The notes beneath the pieces were generated by a model, which was given only the letters and a program-made list of their open reading frames with translations, did no database searches and was not told the DNA's origin. Position numbers and translations under genes: made by a program. DNA of 64,000 nt from Streptomyces dangxiongensis (GTDB taxonomy: Bacteria; Actinomycetota; Actinomycetes; Streptomycetales; Streptomycetaceae), in assembly GCF_003675325.1 (NCBI RefSeq), contig NZ_CP033073.1, forward strand, positions 496,001 to 560,000. Direction: 5' to 3'. This document shows positions 8,790 through 18,164 of the stretch, piece by piece. Within the stretch, counting starts at the first letter, position 1; every line of letters starts with the position of its first letter.

Positions 8790-9638
8790 TCACCCCAGGA
8801 CCGGGCTCGGCACTGCCTGCACGAACCGGTTCAGGGACGCCGTGAACGCGGTGACGAAGGCGTCCCGGGCCTCCTCCGGCAGCGCGTCCAGGGACAGGTA
8901 GGGGTTGAGGTCCTCCAGTTCGACCAGCAGCAGGCCGCCGTCGTCCGTACGGCAGGCGTCGACGCGCTGGATACCGTGTCCGAGGTCGTTCCAGTCGATG
9001 AAGCGCCGGGCGAACTCCAGGTCGGCGGCGGTGGCCGCGTAGGGCCGCAGCTCCCAGCGGCGCCGGGGGTCGGGGGCGTACAGGGCGTACTGGAAGTCGT
9101 CGTCGACGAAGTAGAACGACACCTCGTGGACGAAGTCGACGCGCGGCTGGATCAGTACGTCGCTCGCGGTGAGGGAGGCGATCCGGCTCCCGGGGACGGT
9201 CCGCAGGCCGAGGGAGTCCGCGCCGAGCCTGGGCTTGACCACGTACCGCGTGGCGGGCGGCAGCCGGTGCAGGCCCTCGACGCTGTCGACGGTCGGGATG
9301 ACGGGGAAGCCGGCGGCGGTCAGATCGAGGAGGTACTGCTTGCCGGCCATGTCCGCCTTGCCGGTGAGCGGGTTGTACACCCGGGCACCGGTGGCCAGCG
9401 CCCGGGCGCGGAAGGCCTCGTACTCACGCGGGTAGCCGAGGACGGGGCCGCTGTTGCGGACGACGACGGCGTCGTGGTCCGCCATCAGGGCCGCCGCGTC
9501 CAGCGGGTGGCACAGGGCCAGGTCGAAGTGGGCGCGCAGCCGGGAGGTGAGGTGGATGTCCTCGTCGCAGTAGCGGCGCCCGCGGGCCCGGTACGCCAGG
9601 TCGGTGACGTAGAGCAGGCGGGGGCGGGCGGCGGGCAT
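8790..9638 (-). CDS. ATP-grasp superfamily protein
   Basis: 282 residues from an ATG preceded by GAGGAGATCTCCC. The N-terminus (LLYVTDLAYRARGRRY) is followed by VVVRNSGP, PLTGKADMAGKQYLL and an ATP-grasp core with YVVKPRLGADSLGLR (nucleotide-binding lysine) and a metal-site strand LLLVELEDLNPYLSLD (Glu-x-Asn type). Such enzymes join a carboxylate, activated as acyl phosphate, to an amine or thiol. It resembles stand-alone RimK/glutathione-synthetase-like ligases in length and motif order, but the substrate is not evident and no biosynthetic partner is adjacent. Confidence 0.8.
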   Translation of the reverse strand: MPAARPRLLYVTDLAYRARGRRYCDEDIHLTSRLRAHFDLALCHPLDAAALMADHDAVVVRNSGPVLGYPREYEAFRARALATGARVYNPLTGKADMAGKQYLLDLTAAGFPVIPTVDSVEGLHRLPPATRYVVKPRLGADSLGLRTVPGSRIASLTASDVLIQPRVDFVHEVSFYFVDDDFQYALYAPDPRRRWELRPYAATAADLEFARRFIDWNDLGHGIQRVDACRTDDGGLLLVELEDLNPYLSLDALPEEARDAFVTAFTASLNRFVQAVPSPVLG

Positions 9639-9805
9639 GGGAGATCTCCTCGGGGCGTGCGCGGCCGGTGCCAGCGGGGTGGAGAAAGGCTACGCCGCAG
9701 GCCACGGGCGTTCGAGGCCGCCCCCGTCAGCCGCCCCGAGCGCGGTGCGTCACGGGCCGGCCGTCCACCGCGAAAGCACTCAGTTCCCCCAGTAGACCCC
9801 CGATG

Positions 9806-9820
9806 CTGCACTGAGTGTCA
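9806..9820. promoter_or_regulatory. Candidate TetR operator upstream of the tetR gene
   Basis: CTGCACTGAGTGTCA contains a perfect right half-site (AGTGTCA) of a 15-bp palindrome TGACACT-N-AGTGTCA, with 4 of 7 matches in the left half. It lies just upstream of a TACGTT -10-like box (9839-9844) and covers the likely -35 region of the TetR gene at 9852. A closer match to the same palindrome precedes the next gene (10649-10663). Confidence 0.55.
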
Positions 9821-9851
9821 CAGCAGCGTTCCGGGTGCTACGTTCCCGTTC

Positions 9852-10598
9852 ATGAGCTCCAGCAGCGCGGCGCCGGCCGCGAAGCCGCCCATGCGGGACG
9901 CCCTGGTGGCGGCGGCCTTCCGGCTCTTCGTGGAACGCGGGTACGAGCAGACCACCGTGGACGACATCGTGGCCCTGGCCGGCGTCGGCCGGCGATCGTT
10001 CTTCCGCTACTTCCCCTCCAAGGAGGACGTGGTCTTCCCCGACCACGAGCGCTGCCTGGCCGACATGACCGCCTTCCTCGGCACGGGCGGCCCGGAGCAC
10101 GAGCCGGTGCGGCGGGTGTGCGACGCGGCCCGGCTGGTGCTGCGGATGTACGCCGAGAACCCGGCCTTCTCCGTGCAGCGCTACCGCCTCACCCGGCAGG
10201 TACCGGGCCTGCGCGCCTACGAGCTGTCGGTGGTGTGGCGCTACGAGCGCGCCCTCGCCGACTATCTGCGCGGCCGGTTCGCCGGGCGGCCCGACGGGAC
10301 CCTGCGGGCCGACGTGATCGCGGCCGCCGTGGTCGCCGCGCACAACAACGCCCTGCGTTCCTGGCTGCGGTCGGACGGCGCGGGCGATCCGGGCACGGCG
10401 GTGGACCACGCGCTGGGCTATGTGCACAGGACGTACGGCCGGCCGGCGGACACCGCGGTGGCGGCCGCCCGGTCCGGTCCGGCGGGGTCGGATGAGCGGG
10501 CGGGACGGTCCGACGAGGTGGTGGTGCTGGTCTCCCGCCGGGACGCCCCGCTGTGGCGGGTGGTCCAGGAACTGGAGACGGCGCTCGGCCGCGGCTGA
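9852..10598 (+). CDS. TetR/AcrR family transcriptional regulator
   Basis: 248 residues. An N-terminal TetR HTH (about 18-65: DALVAAAFRLFVERGYEQTT, VDDIVALAGVGRRSFFRYF) is followed by a ligand-binding helical domain and an about 30-residue extra tail. The start lies 7 nt after TACGTT, so the transcript is probably leaderless. A half-perfect copy of a palindrome sits at the promoter and a better copy sits before the zinc-ribbon gene downstream, suggesting it represses itself and that gene. The ligand is unknown; TetR proteins paired with DUF35/OB-fold genes often relate to acyl-CoA metabolism. Confidence 0.9.
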   Translation: MSSSSAAPAAKPPMRDALVAAAFRLFVERGYEQTTVDDIVALAGVGRRSFFRYFPSKEDVVFPDHERCLADMTAFLGTGGPEHEPVRRVCDAARLVLRMYAENPAFSVQRYRLTRQVPGLRAYELSVVWRYERALADYLRGRFAGRPDGTLRADVIAAAVVAAHNNALRSWLRSDGAGDPGTAVDHALGYVHRTYGRPADTAVAAARSGPAGSDERAGRSDEVVVLVSRRDAPLWRVVQELETALGRG

Positions 10599-10648
10599 CC
10601 CAGGCGTGCCCGCCGCTCACCATTCTGGGTACGGAGTGCCTTTACGAG

Positions 10649-10663
10649 TGACACTGAGTGCCA
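10649..10663. promoter_or_regulatory. Candidate TetR operator upstream of the OB-fold gene
   Basis: TGACACTGAGTGCCA matches the 15-bp palindrome TGACACT-N-AGTGTCA at 13 of 14 arm positions. It shares CACTGAGTG with the site at 9806-9820. A CATACT -10-like box (10662-10667) overlaps its right end, so binding would block transcription of the gene at 10762. Confidence 0.6.
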
Positions 10664-10761
10664 TACTCTGTCGGCGTGCGCGGTGGCACGGCAACCGCGC
10701 ACCCACGTGCGCGGTCCGCCCCGTGCACCCGGATTCCGGCCGAGCGCAGGGAGTTGACAGC

Positions 10762-11178
10762 GTGTACCACCACTCAGCAAGCACCGCGCATCCGGTGGCC
10801 GGTTCCGCGACGGGTGTTCTCGACCCCGTCTCCGCGGACTCCCAGGACGCCATCCTCTTCCAGCGCTGCACCTGGTGCGGCACGGCGACGTACCACCGGC
10901 TGCTGTGTCCGGTGTGCCAGGGCAGCGAACTGCGCACGGAGCGCAGCGAGGGCGTCGGCACGGTCCGCCACTCCACCGTGGTGCACCGCAACACGCCCGC
11001 GGCGCGCAACGTGTCGCTGATCGAGATGGCCGAGGGATTCGTCGTGCGGGGCCGGGTCATGGGACCGCCGGTCGGGATCCACAGCGGGGACCGGGTCCGG
11101 CTGTCCACGGCGAAGGACCCCGTGCGCGGTGAACCGGTCTTCCAACTGTTGGACGAGCCCTACCGGGCCTGGACCTGA
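10762..11178 (+). CDS. Zn-ribbon OB-fold (DUF35) protein
   Basis: 138 residues from a GTG with AGGGAG 8 nt upstream. After a variable N-terminus comes a rubredoxin-like zinc ribbon (CTWCGTATYHRLLCPVC, four cysteines) and an OB-fold (GTVRHSTVVHRN ... GDRVRL). Proteins of this family bind acyl-CoA and act as partner subunits of thiolases and hydroxyacyl-CoA dehydratases. No thiolase gene is adjacent. The promoter carries a palindrome shared with the upstream TetR gene, so the two likely form a small regulon. Confidence 0.8.
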   Translation: MYHHSASTAHPVAGSATGVLDPVSADSQDAILFQRCTWCGTATYHRLLCPVCQGSELRTERSEGVGTVRHSTVVHRNTPAARNVSLIEMAEGFVVRGRVMGPPVGIHSGDRVRLSTAKDPVRGEPVFQLLDEPYRAWT

Positions 11179-11512
11179 CGGCCCCTGGACCCGGCGGCAC
11201 CGGGCACACGCACCCGGCACCCGCGGTTGACCGCCCCCGCACTCGGACCTGACGGCCGCACACCGCCACCGCCCCTCCCAGGCCCCCTGCCGGTGACACG
11301 CACCGGCACCGGAAGCCGTCGTAGCCGCCTCCGGACCCCGCCGCACCCACACCTCGGCACCCCCGCCGCACACACCCGCGCGCCCCGCCGTCCCTGATGT
11401 GATCCATCACCTCCCGCGCACAGGCAACCCGCAGCCTCCGCCGTTCATCCTCCCGGGGCGAGGGGCGTCCCGGCGGGCCCGGGCGCCCGAGGTCGGGGTC
11501 CGAGGAGGAACA
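11179..11512. other. Intergenic region with no recognised feature
   Basis: About 330 bp of very C-rich sequence. I see no coding region, riboswitch or repeat. Its right end carries the strong GAGGAGGAA ribosome site of the next gene. Confidence 0.4.
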
Positions 11513-14278
11513 GTGGTCCGTGCCCGGCACATATGGGTGGCCGCCGCCGCGTTACTCGCGGTGGCGGGAGCATCTCCGGGGGTGGCGGTCGCGCAGCCCC
11601 AACGAGGTCTGCCGGAGGGGATGTCGGCGGTCGCGGACGACGGGCCGCTCCCGCCGGGATGGCGGCTGGCCGGCCGGGGTCCGGCGCCGCAACTGGTGTG
11701 GCGGTCGGACCGGCCGGTGCCGATGGGTGACGCGCGGGTCGAATTCCGCTCCGGCGGACGCCTGTTGGGCGTGCCGCGGCCGGGCACGGACGGGCGGACC
11801 TTCCGGCTGCCGCTCGACGGACGGCGGCCATCGGGGCTTAGCGGGCTGGAAGTCTGGTCCGGCGGACGGCGGTTGGACGCGCGGGACAGCGCCGGGACCG
11901 CGTCGGCGGCACGGCTGCCGGCCCCGCTCCCCGCGAACGGCGTGGACCCGGGCAAGCCCGGCTCGTACCGCACCAGGACGGGCGAGTACACGCTGAAGTC
12001 CGTGCGCCTGCCGGGCTTCCCGAAGCCGGTGGAGATGCGCGCGGTGGTCGTCGCGCCGGTCGGCGCCTCCGGGAAGCGCCCGCTCGCGCTGTTCCTGCAC
12101 GGCCGCCACTCCGTCTGCTACAAGGGCCGCGACGACACCACCGGGGACTGGCCGTGCCCGGCCGGCACCGAGCCGGTGCCCAGTCACCGCGGTTACCTGC
12201 GGGACCAGCGACTCCTCGCCTCCCAGGGCTACATGACCGTGTCGGTCGCCGCCAACGGCATCAACGGGCAGGACTACGCCGCCGAGGACGGTGGCGCGCA
12301 GGCCCGGTCCTCGCTGGTGCGGCTGCACCTGGCCCGCTGGGCCGACTGGACCGAACACCCCGCGACGGCACCGGCCGTGGTGCGCGAGGCACCCCGCGCC
12401 GATCTGTCCCGGGTGCTGCTGGTCGGCCACTCGCGGGGCGGCGAGGGCGTCAACCGGGCTGCCCTGGACAGCATCACGCCGCCGCCCGCCGACCAGGACG
12501 GCTACCGCGGGCCGGTGCGCTGGAAGGTCCGCGGCACCGTCCTCATCGGTCCGACCGTCTTCGGGCAGAACCCGGTGCCCGACGTGCCGTCGGTGACGAT
12601 CCTGCCGGGCTGCGACGGTGACGTCTCCGACCTCCAGGGCGAGGTGTACGTCGACGGCACGCGCACGGTCGGCAACGGCACCGCCCTGCACAGCGCCGTG
12701 TACGTGATCGGCGCCAACCACAACTTCTTCAACTCCGAGTGGACGCCCGGCCAGGCCGCGGCGCCCGCCGAGGACGACTTCTCCGACGACCCCGGGCAGC
12801 GCGACCCGGTGTGCGCCAAGCGGGCCGCGACCCGGCTGACCGCCGACCAGCAGCACCGGGCCGGTTCGACATACATCGCCGCCGCCGCGCGGCTGTTCCT
12901 CGCCGGGGACGACCGGGTGCGTCCGCTGCTGGACGGCTCGGGGAAACGGGCGCCGTCGGCGGACCCGGCGCGGGTGCTGAGCCACGCGGTGGGTGCCCGC
13001 CGGGGCGGCGGTCTCCTGCCGGACGCAGGCGTGTCGGTGACCGGTGGCCGGCTGTGCGACGCGGTGTCGCCCACCGCGGCCGAGGCCTGCCTCGGCCAGG
13101 GCGCGCACGGGCAGTCACCGCACTTCGCGCAGTGGGCGACCGACCGGGAGGCCGGCCGGCACGCGGTCGCGCTGCACTGGACGCGTGCCGGTGCCCCGGT
13201 CCGGGTGACCGCGGCGAAGCCGGTGTCCCTGTCGGGGTCCAAGGCGCTGGCGCTGCGGCTGTTCGTGCCCCCGAACTCCCGGGGTACGGAGCTGGACGTG
13301 TCGCTCACCGACGCCTCCGGCCGGAAGGCGAAGATCGGCCGGGTCCACGTGGACGGGCTGCCCGGCAGTGAACGGACCGCCTCCTACTGGGCGCGGGAGA
13401 TCCGGGTGCCGCTGACGGCGGCGACCCGTGCCGGACTCGCTCTGGGTTCGGTCAAGTCCATGGAGCTGACGCCGCGTTCGGCGTCCGGTCGGGCCTGGCT
13501 GATGGACGCCTGGGGCTGGCGGCCCGGGACACCCGCTGTGCGCACCGACGCGCTGCCGCGCGTGGACGTCGGCCGGACGACCGTGGACGAGGGTGACACG
13601 GGCGTGCGCACCTACCGGGTGCCCGTCCAGGTCACGGGCACGGGTGGCAGCGGTCAGGTGCGGGTGTACGTCGTCGACCCCGCCACCGGCAGGGCCAAGG
13701 ACCGCCTGGTGACGGTCCGTCCGGGCGGTCAGGGCGTCGACGTACCGGTCCAGGTGAAGGGCAACACGCGGTACGGCACCGACGTGTCGTACGACGTGCT
13801 GGTGAAGGCGGTGCGGGGGGCGGTCGTCGGCTCCTACCGGGGCGGGATCACCGTCCACGACGACGATCCGGCGCCCACGATGACCGTGACGCCCGTCGCC
13901 GGCAAGGTGACCGAGGGACAGACGCTGAAGTGGCGGGTGTCCCTGTCGGAGGCGGTCGACGTGGACATGAGCGCGTTCTTCGGGGTCGTACGGGCGACCG
14001 CGCCGGAGCTGTCCACCAAGGACGTCCCGGCGCGCTGGCTGCGGGACACGGCCGGGGCGTCGCCCGATCCGGCGCGTCCGCTGTCCGAGGTGGACGGCCT
14101 GTACCTGTGGGCGGAGATCGCGCCCGGGCACACCAGCGCCGACATCACCGTGCCGACGGTGAAGGACCGGGTCCGTGAGCAGGCGGAGTCCGTGCGGTTC
14201 GGGCAGATCGACCCGCAGACCGGGAAGCCGCGGTCCGGCGGTCTTGAGCTGTCGGGGTCGGTGCTCAACGCGTCGTAG
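11513..14278 (+). CDS. Large secreted alpha/beta-hydrolase with C-terminal Calx-beta-like domains
   Basis: 921 residues from a GTG with GAGGAGGAA upstream. A signal peptide (about residues 1-30, cleavage near VAVAQP) leads to an N-terminal beta region, then an alpha/beta-hydrolase core (about 200-480) with the nucleophile elbow GHSRGGEG (Ser about 306) and an oxyanion-side LFLHGRHSVCY. A jelly-roll-like middle part follows (about 520-680), and the C-terminus has tandem beta-sandwich segments with VDEGDTG and VTEGQTL, like Calx-beta modules. It should act outside the cell as an esterase or similar hydrolase on a polymer or lipid. The substrate is unknown and the gene stands alone. Confidence 0.82.
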   Translation: MVRARHIWVAAAALLAVAGASPGVAVAQPQRGLPEGMSAVADDGPLPPGWRLAGRGPAPQLVWRSDRPVPMGDARVEFRSGGRLLGVPRPGTDGRTFRLPLDGRRPSGLSGLEVWSGGRRLDARDSAGTASAARLPAPLPANGVDPGKPGSYRTRTGEYTLKSVRLPGFPKPVEMRAVVVAPVGASGKRPLALFLHGRHSVCYKGRDDTTGDWPCPAGTEPVPSHRGYLRDQRLLASQGYMTVSVAANGINGQDYAAEDGGAQARSSLVRLHLARWADWTEHPATAPAVVREAPRADLSRVLLVGHSRGGEGVNRAALDSITPPPADQDGYRGPVRWKVRGTVLIGPTVFGQNPVPDVPSVTILPGCDGDVSDLQGEVYVDGTRTVGNGTALHSAVYVIGANHNFFNSEWTPGQAAAPAEDDFSDDPGQRDPVCAKRAATRLTADQQHRAGSTYIAAAARLFLAGDDRVRPLLDGSGKRAPSADPARVLSHAVGARRGGGLLPDAGVSVTGGRLCDAVSPTAAEACLGQGAHGQSPHFAQWATDREAGRHAVALHWTRAGAPVRVTAAKPVSLSGSKALALRLFVPPNSRGTELDVSLTDASGRKAKIGRVHVDGLPGSERTASYWAREIRVPLTAATRAGLALGSVKSMELTPRSASGRAWLMDAWGWRPGTPAVRTDALPRVDVGRTTVDEGDTGVRTYRVPVQVTGTGGSGQVRVYVVDPATGRAKDRLVTVRPGGQGVDVPVQVKGNTRYGTDVSYDVLVKAVRGAVVGSYRGGITVHDDDPAPTMTVTPVAGKVTEGQTLKWRVSLSEAVDVDMSAFFGVVRATAPELSTKDVPARWLRDTAGASPDPARPLSEVDGLYLWAEIAPGHTSADITVPTVKDRVREQAESVRFGQIDPQTGKPRSGGLELSGSVLNAS

Positions 14279-14299
14279 GACGCCGGTCGCGGGTGGCCC

Positions 14300-14686
14300 T
14301 CACCGGGCGGGGGTCACCCGGATGCCGACCGTGCCGTCCCTGCCGCGCCGCAGCCGGCTGCCCAGCAGGGTGAGCCGGCCGAGGATGCCGTACTTGCGGG
14401 CGATGAGGGCGCGGTAGCGGTCGGTGGTCTCCGGGCCGGTGATCTCGGCGGTGGCCGGCAGTTGGTCGCCGGTTGGGTTGCCGCGTACGTCACAGGGTCC
14501 GGCGAGGATGTCGGGGCGGCGCCGGATCCGCTTGACCTTCCAACTGTCGGCGGCCGTCCACACGCCGAGCGTGTCGCCGTCCCGGACCACCCACACCGGG
14601 GTGGCGACCGGGGTGCCGTTCTTGCGGTAGCTGGTCACCAGCAGGTACTTGCCGGAGCCGAGCCGGTCGAGCCGCGTGTCGTCCAT
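14300..14686 (-). CDS. PPOX-class F420-dependent oxidoreductase/split-barrel protein
   Basis: 128 residues. The sequence LGSGKYLLVTSYRKNGTPVA, then TPVWVVRDGDTLGVWT and SWKVKRIRRRPDI is the usual start of small split-barrel flavin/F420-binding proteins of the pyridoxamine-phosphate-oxidase-like family. These reduce or bind F420 or related cofactors. A TAGACT box ends 7 nt before the ATG, indicating a leaderless transcript. It is convergent with the secreted hydrolase and followed by no operon partner. Confidence 0.82.
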   Translation of the reverse strand: MDDTRLDRLGSGKYLLVTSYRKNGTPVATPVWVVRDGDTLGVWTAADSWKVKRIRRRPDILAGPCDVRGNPTGDQLPATAEITGPETTDRYRALIARKYGILGRLTLLGSRLRRGRDGTVGIRVTPAR

Positions 14687-14757
14687 GCCCGGCAGTCTAG
14701 GAGTCCGTCCGCCGCCCGGGGAGGCCCCGGGACGGCGGGCCGGCGGGGCGCGCCCGC

Positions 14758-15936
14758 TCAGCGCAGGGACGCCGCCATCCGCCGCACCCCCTCGGTGAGG
14801 ATCGCGGGCGAGGTCGCCAGGTTCAGGCGTGCGTGCCCGGCGCCGCCGGCACCGAAGGGAGGACCGGGGCTGAGGGCGACCCGGCCGCGGTCGAGGAAGA
14901 CCTGGGCGGGGTCGTCGCCGAGGCCGAGGGCCCGGCAGTCGAGCCAGGCGAGACAGGTGGCCTCGGCGGGGTACGCGCGGATCGCCGGCAGGTGCTCGGC
15001 GAGCAGGCCGGTGAGCAGGCGCCGGTTGTCGCGGAGCTGGGCCAGCAGGGCGTCCAGCCAGGCGGTTCCGTCGCGCAGGGCGGCGGTGTGCGCGATGACG
15101 CCGAGGTGGCTGGGACCGTGGCTCACCTCCTCGGGCAGCCGCGCGAGGTCGGCCGCGGCCTCCGGTCCGGCGACGGCGAGCGCGGCCTTGAGACCGGCCA
15201 GGTTCCACCCCTTGGACGCCGACAACAGGGACAGGCCGCGGGCGGCGCCGGGCACGGCGAGGTACGGCACGAAGGTGACGCCGGGGGCGACGAGGGGGGC
15301 GTGGATCTCGTCCGCGACGACCCGGACGCCGTACCGCTCGGCGAGGGAGGCGACGGCCGTCAGCTCGGCCGCGGTGTGCACGGTCCCGGTGGGGTTGTGC
15401 GGGCTGCACAGCAGGTACGCGGCACGTCCGGGCCCGGTGGCCGCCTCCTGGAACGCCTCCTCCAGACCGGCCAGGTCGATGCGCAGACCGGCGTCGAGCG
15501 GGGCCTGCACCACCCGGCGGTCCATGCGCTCGGCGAACTGGAAGAACGGCGGATACACCGGCGGGTTGACGACGACCGGATCACCGGGCCCGGTGACCAG
15601 CTTGAGCATCTCGACCACGCCGAGCATCACGTCCGGCACGATCGCGGTGCGCTCGACGGCGAGCCCGTCCCAGTTCCACCGCTCGGCGGCGAAGACGGCG
15701 AGGGCCTCCGCGTAAGCGGTGCCGGCCGGATACCCGGTGTCGCCGAGGGCGAGCGCGTCGGTGACGGCGCGGACGACGGGCTCGGCGAGCGGCACGTCCA
15801 TCTCGGCCACCCACAGCGGCAGCACGTCGTCGGGGTAGGTGCGCCACTTCATGCTCGTACGGCGTCGCAGCCGCTCCAGGCCGAGCGTGCGCAGCGGACC
15901 CGGCTCGCCGGGGGTGCCGTGCGGGATGCTGGTCAT
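14758..15936 (-). CDS. PLP-dependent aminotransferase, MalY/PatB (C-S lyase) type
   Basis: 392 residues, a full-length fold type I enzyme. Marks include [22 protein letters not shown], trimmed: [19 protein letters not shown], which is typical of MalY/PatB cystathionine beta-lyases; [19 protein letters not shown]; and the cofactor lysine in [10 protein letters not shown] (about residue 242). It likely cleaves the C-S bond of cystathionine or cysteine conjugates, or acts as an aminotransferase. The ATG follows a TATCTT box by 7 nt, so it is probably leaderless. It stands alone. Confidence 0.85.
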   Translation of the reverse strand: MTSIPHGTPGEPGPLRTLGLERLRRRTSMKWRTYPDDVLPLWVAEMDVPLAEPVVRAVTDALALGDTGYPAGTAYAEALAVFAAERWNWDGLAVERTAIVPDVMLGVVEMLKLVTGPGDPVVVNPPVYPPFFQFAERMDRRVVQAPLDAGLRIDLAGLEEAFQEAATGPGRAAYLLCSPHNPTGTVHTAAELTAVASLAERYGVRVVADEIHAPLVAPGVTFVPYLAVPGAARGLSLLSASKGWNLAGLKAALAVAGPEAAADLARLPEEVSHGPSHLGVIAHTAALRDGTAWLDALLAQLRDNRRLLTGLLAEHLPAIRAYPAEATCLAWLDCRALGLGDDPAQVFLDRGRVALSPGPPFGAGGAGHARLNLATSPAILTEGVRRMAASLR

Positions 15937-16257
15937 GAGGCTCAAGATAGGGGCTCGGCGCGTGAGCGGAAACGGGTCCGCCGGGACGGACGGGCGGCCG
16001 GGGGGCGGAGTCGGTGCCGGCGCGGAGTCCATGGCGGCGCGGAGTGCATGCCGGCGCCGGAGCACATGATCGTGGCCGGAGCACATGGTCGTGGCCGGCG
16101 GGGTGGAGCACGGGCGCCGGCCGGGCGGGGAGTTCGTCGGTGGGGGTGAACGCCGTGGCTCCGGGGGCCGTATGGAGGGGCGGGCCCCCGACGACCTGGG
16201 TGCCCCGCGCTGCCGGTAGGGGTGGCGTGCGTTCGGGTTCGGCTTCGGGAGCCATGC
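15937..16257. other. Intergenic region with short tandem repeats
   Basis: Divergent promoters for the aminotransferase (TATCTT at 15944-15949, minus strand) and the S1 protease. Apart from the 19-bp tandem repeat at 16057-16094 and two imperfect copies of GCGCGGAGTSCATG just before it, nothing is recognised. Confidence 0.4.
16057..16094. repeat. 19-bp direct tandem repeat, two copies
   Basis: CCGGAGCACATGATCGTGG at 16057-16075 is followed directly by CCGGAGCACATGGTCGTGG, one mismatch, and then CCGG again. It lies about 165 bp upstream of the S1 protease start and could be a tandem regulator site or simply replication slippage. Confidence 0.7.
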
Positions 16258-17652
16258 ATGCGGCACGCACGACGACGGGTCGTCCGGCGACTGACACGGC
16301 TGACGGCCGTCGGCGGACTCCTCCTGGGAGGCGCGATGGTCACCCAGGCGGCCATGGCGAGCGAGACACCGCCCGGCTCCGCCAGAGTGCTCCGCGCCGG
16401 CGGCGGCACCACGGACACCGGGTCCGCCCTGGTGGCGCGGCTCGGCACCGCCCGTACGGCGGGTGACTGGGTCGGCGCCGACGGGCGGCCGGTCGTGGCG
16501 GTGACCGACGACGCGGCAGCGCGGGCGGTGCGGCGGGCCGGGGCCGAGGCGAAGGTCGTGCCCCACAGCATGGACGAGCTGAAGTCGGCCACCGCGTCGC
16601 TGGGTTCGGCGCCACGGGTGCCGGGCACGGCGTGGGCGGTGGACTACCGGACCAACCGGGTCGTGGTGCGGGCGGACCGCACGGTGTCCGCCGGTGACTG
16701 GTCCCGGCTGACCCGGGTGGCCGCGGGGATCGGGAGCTTCGTGCACATGGAGCGCATGAAGGGCGCGTTCACCACGCGGCTGAACGGCGCCCTGCCGATC
16801 CTGTCGACCGGCGGTCGCTGCTCGGCGGGGTTCAACGTCACGAACGGGCGGTCCGACTTCATCCTCACGGCCGGCCACTGCGGGCCCGCCGGATCCACCT
16901 GGTTCGCCGACAGCCAGGGTGACCGGCAACTGGGCAACACCGTGAACAGTGTCTTCCCCGGCAGTGACTTCTCGCTCGTGCAGTACGCCTCCGGCAAGGC
17001 CGGCGCAGGTGCCGGGGTCGTCGCGACCGGCGGCGGGAAGGGCGTGCGGATCACCGGGGTGGCCGATCCGACGGTGGGGCAGCGGGTGTTCCGCAGCGGC
17101 AGCACCAGCGGTCTGCACGACGGCCGGGTCACCGCGCTGAACGCGACCGTCAACTATCCGGAGGGCACGGTCACCGGGCTCGTCGAGACCACGGTGTGCG
17201 CCGAGCCGGGTGACAGCGGCGGCCCGCTGTTCTCGGAGGGCATCGCGCTCGGGGTCACCTCGGGCGGCAACGGGGACTGCACGGCGGGCGGGACGACGTT
17301 CTTCCAGCCGGTGACCAAGGCGCTGACGGCACTCGGTGTGCGGCTGCTCGTGTCGGCGCAGGACGCGGGCGGTGCGGGTGGCGGTGCGAGTTCGGCGCCC
17401 TCGCCCGCGCCGTCGGCCTCCGCGGCGCAGGGCGCGATGGCTCCGAACGCGGCCTCGCCGGGCACCTCGGCGCCGGTCACCGGAACGTCCGAGGGCAGCA
17501 CCCTGCTGGCGCGGCTGACGGACACCCGGAACATCGGGCCCGGGTTGCTGGTCATCGCGGGCAGCCTGATCGCACTGGTCGCGACCCGGTTCATCCGGTC
17601 CGAACAGGACCGCAAGGCGTACCGGCGGTACTACTCGGCGACGTGGGGCTGA
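16258..17652 (+). CDS. Membrane-anchored S1 family serine protease (streptogrisin-like)
   Basis: 464 residues; the ATG at 16258 has GGGAG 6 nt upstream. A signal peptide (about 1-40, ending near MASETPPG) and a pro-region precede the chymotrypsin-like domain with His in TAGHCG (about 206), Asp in GSDFSL (about 236) and Ser in EPGDSGGPL (about 321). An Ala/Pro/Ser-rich linker follows, then a membrane helix ([17 protein letters not shown], about 425-446) and a short basic tail. It is thus a cell-surface protease tethered by its C-terminus, unlike the freely secreted streptogrisins. The substrate is unknown. Confidence 0.88.
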   Translation: MRHARRRVVRRLTRLTAVGGLLLGGAMVTQAAMASETPPGSARVLRAGGGTTDTGSALVARLGTARTAGDWVGADGRPVVAVTDDAAARAVRRAGAEAKVVPHSMDELKSATASLGSAPRVPGTAWAVDYRTNRVVVRADRTVSAGDWSRLTRVAAGIGSFVHMERMKGAFTTRLNGALPILSTGGRCSAGFNVTNGRSDFILTAGHCGPAGSTWFADSQGDRQLGNTVNSVFPGSDFSLVQYASGKAGAGAGVVATGGGKGVRITGVADPTVGQRVFRSGSTSGLHDGRVTALNATVNYPEGTVTGLVETTVCAEPGDSGGPLFSEGIALGVTSGGNGDCTAGGTTFFQPVTKALTALGVRLLVSAQDAGGAGGGASSAPSPAPSASAAQGAMAPNAASPGTSAPVTGTSEGSTLLARLTDTRNIGPGLLVIAGSLIALVATRFIRSEQDRKAYRRYYSATWG

Positions 17653-17725
17653 CGGGCGCCGGCCGGGCCCCGGCGCGACGCCGGGGCGGAAAGGGCCCGG
17701 TGCGATGCCGGAGGTGCTGCGAGAA

Positions 17726-17751
17726 GGGCACCCGTGCGCTCACGGGTGCCC
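17726..17751. terminator. Strong hairpin between convergent genes
   Basis: GGGCACCCGTG pairs perfectly with CACGGGTGCCC over 11 bp around a CGCT loop. It lies between the stop of the S1 protease and the stop of the small gene on the opposite strand, so it can end transcription both ways. Confidence 0.75.
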
Positions 17752-17784
17752 CGGGGCGGTACGGCGCGGTGCGCGCGGGGTCGG

Positions 17785-17958
17785 TCAGGCCGCCCGGTGC
17801 GACCGCGGGGCCGCGGCGGCCCACTCCAACACGAGGCGCTGGTACTCGGCGCGCTGCTCGGTGTTCAGTGTCCCGCCCGACCGGCGCCACAGGGCCCGGA
17901 TCTCCTCGTTGACCTCCGCGGCCGATCGCTCGGAGGCGGTTGCAACAGTGGTGGACAT
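17785..17958 (-). CDS. Small hypothetical protein
   Basis: 57 residues from the ATG at 17958 (an ATG at 17970 would add four). Predicted all-helical and charged: SERSAAEVNEEIRALWRRSG, then TLNTEQRAEYQRLVLEWA. A TATGCT box ends 7 nt before the start, so a leaderless transcript is likely and favours 17958. Codon-position bias supports it as a real gene. No family is recognised. It is convergent with the S1 protease and separated from it by a strong hairpin. Confidence 0.6.
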   Translation of the reverse strand: MSTTVATASERSAAEVNEEIRALWRRSGGTLNTEQRAEYQRLVLEWAAAAPRSHRAA

Positions 17959-18105
17959 GCTGTGAAGCATATGCCGACTGACGTGAAGGCGCCGTGAGTA
18001 AGCACCTCGAATACGGACATTTCGGACCGTGTTGCTCATCACGTCAAGGTGTCGACGGGGAGGGGTACTTCGTATCGGATCAGATACCGGAGCCCGGCTC
18101 ACACG

Positions 18106-18143
18106 ACTGGGCGCGCCCGCCGGAGTCCGGGGACGCGCCCAGT
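18106..18143 (-). terminator. Terminator hairpin downstream of the L,D-transpeptidase
   Basis: ACTGGGCGCG and CGCGCCCAGT form a perfect 10-bp stem, with further pairing of CCGG/CCGG inside the loop. It begins 21 bp after the L,D-transpeptidase stop on the minus strand. A separate GTATC-6-GATAC palindrome lies at 18072-18087, upstream of the small gene at 17958. Confidence 0.7.
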
Positions 18144-18164
18144 GCCTGCGCCGTCGGCCTCGGC

